Shown here piece by piece: positions 6,598-10,515 of a stretch of 10,515 bases of DNA. The DNA comes from Planctomycetota bacterium. GTDB taxonomy: Bacteria > Planctomycetota > GCA-002687715 > DRQF01. A program made the position numbers and the translations under genes. The stretch is from assembly GCA_024275615.1 (NCBI GenBank), contig JAJRYU010000337.1, positions 1-10,515 on the forward strand, given 5' to 3'. Positions within the stretch are counted from its first letter, which is position 1. The number at the start of each line of letters is the position of its first letter. A model generated the notes under the pieces. It saw only the letters and a list, made by a program, of their open reading frames with translations, did not search any database and was not told the origin of the DNA.

Positions 6598-7927
6598 TCT
6601 TGCTGGCAAGAACGTCGCTATCCTCGGGTTTGGACGGGAAGGCCAAAGAGCGTTGGCCGCGGTATTGGCGGGGGCACCGACCGCTACGGTCACGGTTGTT
6701 GAAGAAAACGAAGATGTGGCCGAAAAGCTTGCCACCGGTTGGGTTTTCCCCCACGTTGGTCTGAGTGCGGGGAGGCTTGAAGTTGAGGAATTGTGCCAGT
6801 TCGATGTCTTGGTCAAGTCGCCGGGAATCAGTCTTTACCGCAATGACCTAAGGACCGCCAAGGAATCTGGTTTGCTGGTGACATCGCTCACCTCTCTTTG
6901 GCTGTCCTGCCATCCTCACGTCCCGGTCGTTGCCGTCACTGGTACGAAGGGCAAGAGTACAACAGCAACTCTCATCCGCGAACTTCTGGCTTGGGATGGC
7001 AAGAAAATCCATTTAAGGGGCAATGTGGGGCGTCCTCTTTTTGACGCTGATGAACCGGAATCGGAGGCGGATCTCGTTGTCCTAGAGCTTTCAAGTTTTC
7101 ACCTTGCGGATCTTGACGGTGCATTGGACCATTTAGTCATCACGAATCTTTTTCCCGCCCATACTGACTGGCACACATCCGCCGATCGCTACTTTGATGA
7201 CAAGATGCGGGCCACCAACTTGGCCGCTGTTGTCCATGCCAACGCCGAAGATGTCGAACTTGGCAGACGGCTTTCTGCACGGAAGAATGTGCTTTGGTAT
7301 GGCGCGGAATCTGGCCTGCATGTAAGTCCGAAGGGCATCGTGCGTGATGGCTCCGTTCTCGTCAAGATTGGCGAAATGACCTTGCCAGGGCGGCACAATT
7401 TGGTCAATGCCTGCGCAGCTCTGAGTGTCGCTTTGGAGCTTGGTGTGCCCGAGGATGTTGCCATTAGAATTGTCAAGAAGTTCTTACCGCTGCCGCATCG
7501 CTTGGAATGTGTTGCCGAGCGCAAAGGTCGTGTCTTCGTCAATGACAGCATTGCTACAACACCTCTTGCGACGATGGCGGCATTGGACTCGTTTCCCGAC
7601 CGCCATGTTCGTCTGATTCTCGGAGGTGTCGATCGCGGCGGTGACTTGTCACAGCTCTCGGAAGCGATCGCGAAGCGCAATTCCACGGTGACAGTGACCG
7701 TGACCGGGCCACTCGGGAAAAGGCTTTGTGTTGAATGTCGGGACATTGAGCCGCACTGGGCCGATGACCTTAGGGCTGCGGTCGAAGAAAACTGGAACGG
7801 ATCCTGTCCCGGAGATGTGATTTTGATGTCGCCGGCCGCCCCTAGTTTTGACGCTTTTCGAGATTTTGAGGCTCGAGGAGAGGCCTTTCGCAAAATCGTC
7901 AAGGCCATCGTTGCCAAGGAAGGATGA
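6584..7927 (+). CDS. murD2: UDP-N-acetylmuramoyl-L-alanine--L-glutamate ligase (MurD2)
   Basis: This is a 447-residue Mur ligase with the usual three domains: an N-terminal Rossmann-like UDP-binding domain (NVAILGFGREGQRAL, 10-24), a central ATPase and a C-terminal domain. Visible motifs are the P-loop GTKGKSTT (120-127), ELSSFHL (168-174), NLFPAHTDWH (188-197), probable carbamylated Lys207 (YFDDKMRA), GRHNLVNACAAL (269-280), FVNDSIATTP (318-327), ILGGVDRGGD (345-354) and MSPAAPSFDAF (415-425). Classical MurD joins D-Glu to UDP-MurNAc-L-Ala. The overlap with murL and the MurD2-like variants (GTKGKST for GTNGKST, NLFPxHxDWH for NxxxDHxDRH) indicate the L-Glu-specific form (EC 6.3.2.53). Specificity is inferred from context, not proven by residues. 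Its ATG lies inside murL, 14 bp before the murL end, so translational coupling is likely. Classical murD is the alternative call. Confidence 0.88.
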   Translation: MLFSDLAGKNVAILGFGREGQRALAAVLAGAPTATVTVVEENEDVAEKLATGWVFPHVGLSAGRLEVEELCQFDVLVKSPGISLYRNDLRTAKESGLLVTSLTSLWLSCHPHVPVVAVTGTKGKSTTATLIRELLAWDGKKIHLRGNVGRPLFDADEPESEADLVVLELSSFHLADLDGALDHLVITNLFPAHTDWHTSADRYFDDKMRATNLAAVVHANAEDVELGRRLSARKNVLWYGAESGLHVSPKGIVRDGSVLVKIGEMTLPGRHNLVNACAALSVALELGVPEDVAIRIVKKFLPLPHRLECVAERKGRVFVNDSIATTPLATMAALDSFPDRHVRLILGGVDRGGDLSQLSEAIAKRNSTVTVTVTGPLGKRLCVECRDIEPHWADDLRAAVEENWNGSCPGDVILMSPAAPSFDAFRDFEARGEAFRKIVKAIVAKEG

Positions 7928-8030
7928 ATCGGCAATATCGTCTCTTGACCAAATGGCCGGCTCCCAGATAGCGTCTTGCCCAGGTCCACTCACTTCCATT
8001 TTCGCGAGCGGACAGCCAAGGAGATACCCA
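7928..8030 (+). other. Short spacer between murD2 and the secreted hydrolase gene
   Basis: This 103-bp gap contains a TTGACC (7945-7950) with only a poor -10 partner (GATAGC, 7967-7972), and no hairpin followed by a T-run that I can see. The hydrolase may therefore be read from the upstream transcript or from a weak local promoter. Confidence 0.4.
8018..8023 (+). promoter_or_regulatory. Ribosome binding site fixing the hydrolase start
   Basis: AAGGAG, seven bases before ATG 8031, is a near-perfect Shine-Dalgarno sequence. It selects 8031 over an in-frame ATG at 7848 that would lie inside murD2 and would bury the signal peptide. Confidence 0.75.
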
Positions 8031-8882
8031 ATGATTCGCAATTTAGTTCGTCTTTTCCTGCTGACCACACTGATCTTATCTGTGCCCGCAGGACTTTTGG
8101 CCCAAGACTCTAGGCCAACCTCCCGGGCAACATCGACCAAGAGTGCCAAGGCCACGAAGAGTACCATTCACTTCCGGTCGCTCGATGGTCTTGAGCTGAC
8201 TGCTGATCTCTACCTCGGCCACGCCAATAAGTCGGCGCCCTTCATTCTTCTTTGCCATCAGGCTGGTTGGAGCCGTGGCGAGTACTTGGAGATTGCGCCG
8301 AGATTGGTTCAGATGGGTTTCAATTGCTTGGCTTTGGATCAACGCTCGGGCAATGCCGTGAATGGCGTGACCAATGCTTCGACCGTGGCTGCAAAGAAGA
8401 AGAAGTTGCCGACGGGTTATCTTGATGCCAGGCAAGACATCGTCGGTGCCCTCAAGCTGGTGCGCAAAAGATACGCCAAGGGGAAGCTTCTTTTGTGGGG
8501 TTCGTCCTATTCTTCGGCCCTTGTCTTGGAGATTGTCGGACGCCAACCCGATTTGGCAGATGGTGTCTTGTCTTTTGCACCCGGAGAATATTTTGGTCGC
8601 TTTGGCAAGACTGATCATTACGTCAGAGATGGCGCCAAGAAACTGAAGTTGCCGGTTTTTCTCACCGGCTCGAAGGGGGAGACGGTTGGCCAGGTCAAGC
8701 AAATCGCTGATTCCATGAAGCTCGGCAAGAAGCTTCACTTCTTCAAGCCCAAGACCAGCGGCAATCACGGTTCCAGAGCGCTGTGGAAGAAATTCAGCGA
8801 TAGCAAAGACTACTGGGCGGCGTTGACCAAATTCTTAGACGAGTATTTCCCGCGCAAAAATGCTACTTCGCGGCGCAGCTGA
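8031..8882 (+). CDS. Secreted alpha/beta hydrolase (dienelactone hydrolase-like)
   Basis: The product has 283 residues. An N-terminal signal peptide (basic start MIRNLVR, hydrophobic core to residue 20, likely cleavage after LLA at 24) indicates export. No lipobox cysteine is present. A Ser/Thr/Lys-rich linker (26-45) leads into an alpha/beta hydrolase fold: strand FILLCHQAG (71-79) with a probable oxyanion region, the acidic turn ALDQRSG (101-107), the nucleophile elbow LLLWGSSYSS (153-162, Ser159) and a C-terminal HG pair (GNHGSRAL, His246). The elbow reads G-S-S-Y-S instead of GxSxG. The usual acid position in the TGSKGE loop (212-217) has Gly-Glu rather than Asp. An ester or peptide substrate is possible but not determined. 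The S9 peptidase gene follows after 14 bp, so the two are probably co-transcribed. Confidence 0.8.
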   Translation: MIRNLVRLFLLTTLILSVPAGLLAQDSRPTSRATSTKSAKATKSTIHFRSLDGLELTADLYLGHANKSAPFILLCHQAGWSRGEYLEIAPRLVQMGFNCLALDQRSGNAVNGVTNASTVAAKKKKLPTGYLDARQDIVGALKLVRKRYAKGKLLLWGSSYSSALVLEIVGRQPDLADGVLSFAPGEYFGRFGKTDHYVRDGAKKLKLPVFLTGSKGETVGQVKQIADSMKLGKKLHFFKPKTSGNHGSRALWKKFSDSKDYWAALTKFLDEYFPRKNATSRRS

Positions 8883-8896
8883 AGAGGACAGGAACA

Positions 8897-10515
8897 ATGA
8901 GTAGATCGATCAAATCTCTAATCGTCTTGGTCTTGCTTACTAGTTGGGTTTCGGCTCAAGGAACGATGACCCCAGAATTGCTGTGGAAGCTCAAGCGTGT
9001 CAGTGGAGGTGTCTTTTCTCCTGATGGCAAGTGGGTTGTTCATGGTGTGCGCAGCTATGATATCGTCGCGAACGAAGGCGATTCAGATCTCTTCCTGATC
9101 AACGTCACGAGCGGCAAGTCGAGGCGCATCACCGAAGGGCCCACCAATGAAGGGACTGTCCAATGGGCCAGGACTAAACTGGGCGTGCGATTGTTCTTCC
9201 TTTCGCGCCGAGGCAAGGGAGCTTCGACGCAGGTCTGGGTTATGGATCCTGAGGGTGGGTCGATTGAAGCCGTAACCCATGAATCTGGCGGCGTTGCCAA
9301 TCTCAAAGTCTCGCCAACTGCAACAAGGATTGCCTTCACCAAGGACATCAAACTCGACAAGGAAGTTGTCGACATCTACCCCGATCTCCCCAAGGCCGAT
9401 GCACGCATCATTGATGGCTTAATGTATCGTCATTGGGACCGATGGAGCGACTACAAATATAGTCACCTTCATGTCGCCGTGTTGGGGGATGACTTGAAGG
9501 CAACACCTGGTCTTGACTTGATGGCAGGCATGAAGGTGGATTGTCCTGTGCCTCCTTTCGCTGGCAGTGAGCAAATCGCCTGGTCTCCCAATGGCGAAGA
9601 GATTGCCTTCACCATGAAGATTGCCAACAACTGGGCCGAGTCTACAGATAGTGACGTCTACTTGGTCTCAGCTGACGGTAAAGGGCGCAAGCGCTGTATC
9701 ACTACGGGGATGGATGGTTACGACAACGATCCTATCTATTCGCCGGATGGCAAGTATATCGCCTTTCATTCGATGAAGACGCCTGGGTTCGAATCCGATC
9801 GCAATCGTCTCATGATCTATGACCGCAATAAGGGGACTATTCGCGATCTCTCCCTAGGCTTGGACCAGATGGTCCATGGTGCTGTCTGGGCCCCTGATTC
9901 CAGCCGCCTCTATTTCATGTCGGAGACGCGTGGCACCAATCAGCTTTTCTCGCTGGATCTCGCCACCAAAACTCTGAAGCGGTTGACCAAAGTGGGAGCT
10001 AAGAACTGGGGCATTCGGGATGTGGCTGCCGATGGCAAGAGCTTGCTCGTTGGTGTCCAAGACATGATTCGCCCTTGGGAATTGGGCTTGCTCAATCTTG
10101 AAGATGGTCGTTTTCGTCGGCTTACAGATGTGAATGGTGATATCTACAAGGATCTACAAGTACCCACTGTCAAGGAGCGTTGGGTCACAGCGACTGATGG
10201 TAAGAAGATCCACAGTTGGGTGATCTATCCGCCCAATTTTGATCCCCAAAAGAAGTGGCCGACTCTCATCTATTTTCAGGGAGGACCCCAAGGCCAAATC
10301 GGCCAGTGGTTCAGCTTCCGTTGGAATTTTCACTTGATGGCCTCTCAAGGTTTTGTCGTCGTCGCCCCGAACCGTCGCGGTCTACCGGGATTCGGCCGTG
10401 CGTGGAATGATGAGATCTCAAAGGACTGGGGTGGTCAGGCTATGCGTGACATCCTTAGCGTGACGGATGACATCACCACGGAGTCCTTTGTTGATGCCAA
10501 GAAGATCGGTGGTAT
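8897..10515 (+). CDS. Secreted S9 family peptidase (DPP/acylaminoacyl-peptidase type), truncated at window edge
   Basis: The first 539 codons are present and the frame is open to the edge. A signal peptide (MSRSIKSLIV start, cleavage probably after WVSA at 20) sends it across the inner membrane. Residues 30-410 form a beta-propeller with repeated PD40/TolB-like blades: FSPDGKWVV (40-48), WSPNGEEIAF (229-238), YSPDGKYIAF (281-290) and WAPDSSRLYF (331-340). The catalytic alpha/beta-hydrolase domain begins near 430, with IYFQGGPQGQ (458-467), NRRGLPGFGRAW (492-503) and DWGGQAMRDIL (510-520), all typical of the S9 family. The catalytic serine (GxSxGG) is expected just past the edge and cannot be confirmed. 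S9 enzymes usually release short peptides from the N-terminus of oligopeptides; the specificity here is unknown. AGGA at 8890-8893 provides a ribosome site, 14 bp after the hydrolase stop. Confidence 0.92.
   Translation, partial: MSRSIKSLIVLVLLTSWVSAQGTMTPELLWKLKRVSGGVFSPDGKWVVHGVRSYDIVANEGDSDLFLINVTSGKSRRITEGPTNEGTVQWARTKLGVRLFFLSRRGKGASTQVWVMDPEGGSIEAVTHESGGVANLKVSPTATRIAFTKDIKLDKEVVDIYPDLPKADARIIDGLMYRHWDRWSDYKYSHLHVAVLGDDLKATPGLDLMAGMKVDCPVPPFAGSEQIAWSPNGEEIAFTMKIANNWAESTDSDVYLVSADGKGRKRCITTGMDGYDNDPIYSPDGKYIAFHSMKTPGFESDRNRLMIYDRNKGTIRDLSLGLDQMVHGAVWAPDSSRLYFMSETRGTNQLFSLDLATKTLKRLTKVGAKNWGIRDVAADGKSLLVGVQDMIRPWELGLLNLEDGRFRRLTDVNGDIYKDLQVPTVKERWVTATDGKKIHSWVIYPPNFDPQKKWPTLIYFQGGPQGQIGQWFSFRWNFHLMASQGFVVVAPNRRGLPGFGRAWNDEISKDWGGQAMRDILSVTDDITTESFVDAKKIGG

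Noticed and set aside
7684..7707. GTGAC-like short repeat encoding Thr-Val-Thr-Val-Thr-Val-Thr-Gly in murD2
   Set aside because: It is explained by an alternating Thr/Val beta-strand in the coding sequence. The copies are imperfect and do not extend beyond the strand.
7189..7989. 266-codon minus-strand open frame
   Set aside because: It is antisense to murD2, whose motifs are intact. The Ser/Arg/Thr-rich translation is typical of a shadow frame.
7848..8030. Possible 61-residue N-terminal extension of the hydrolase
   Set aside because: It would overlap murD2 and put the signal peptide in the interior. ATG 8031 has AAGGAG at ideal spacing and begins a proper signal peptide.
1..10515. Mobile elements, CRISPR arrays, tRNA/rRNA genes, phage or defence modules
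   Set aside because: No transposase, integrase, terminal inverted repeats, regularly spaced direct repeats of CRISPR size, or RNA gene signatures were recognised on either strand.

Overview
This window looks like ordinary bacterial chromosome: dense, single-copy housekeeping and envelope genes, with no insertion sequence, integrase, tRNA, rRNA or CRISPR array that I can see. Signal peptides, a membrane-anchored sulfatase-fold protein and peptidoglycan precursor enzymes point to a cell-walled bacterium, probably with a Gram-negative envelope. Base composition looks mid-GC, judged by eye. The Ser/Pro/Thr-rich linker after one signal peptide, the HEAT-fused sulfatase-like protein and the secreted S9 peptidase would suit Planctomycetota, Myxococcota or a similar lineage. 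That placement is a guess, not a phylogenetic result.

Layout: the left end (1-825, minus strand) holds the first 275 codons of an ATP-dependent protease Lon, cut by the window edge. Next comes a divergent intergenic region of about 390 bp (826-1217). It carries three TGGCA repeats spaced exactly 11 bp (sigma-54-like, facing lon), a GGGGG/CCCCC hairpin, and a good sigma-70-type promoter facing right.

From 1218 to the right edge, five genes run on the plus strand. They are: (1) a 1317-residue membrane protein with about seven N-terminal helices, a sulfatase/alkaline-phosphatase-fold domain, alpha-helical repeats and C-terminal beta domains; (2) murL, the UDP-MurNAc-L-Ala-L-Glu epimerase; (3) murD2, the UDP-MurNAc-L-alanine--L-glutamate ligase, overlapping murL by 14 bp; (4) a secreted alpha/beta hydrolase; and (5) a secreted S9 (prolyl oligopeptidase/DPP-type) peptidase, truncated by the window edge just before its catalytic serine.

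The central biological point is the murL-murD2 pair. In this route, characterised in Xanthomonas, L-glutamate rather than D-glutamate is ligated to UDP-MurNAc-L-Ala, and the terminal L-Glu is then epimerised to D-Glu. This bypasses the glutamate racemase MurI and the classical MurD. The large sulfatase-like gene lies 37 bp upstream of murL and may share its transcript, suggesting a cell-envelope role. The hydrolase and S9 peptidase, 14 bp apart, form a second likely two-gene unit of exported hydrolases. I found no clear evidence of a wholly new system. The best candidates for follow-up are the alternative glutamate route, the Thr-for-Cys substitution in the fused sulfatase-like protein, and the helically phased repeats upstream of lon.
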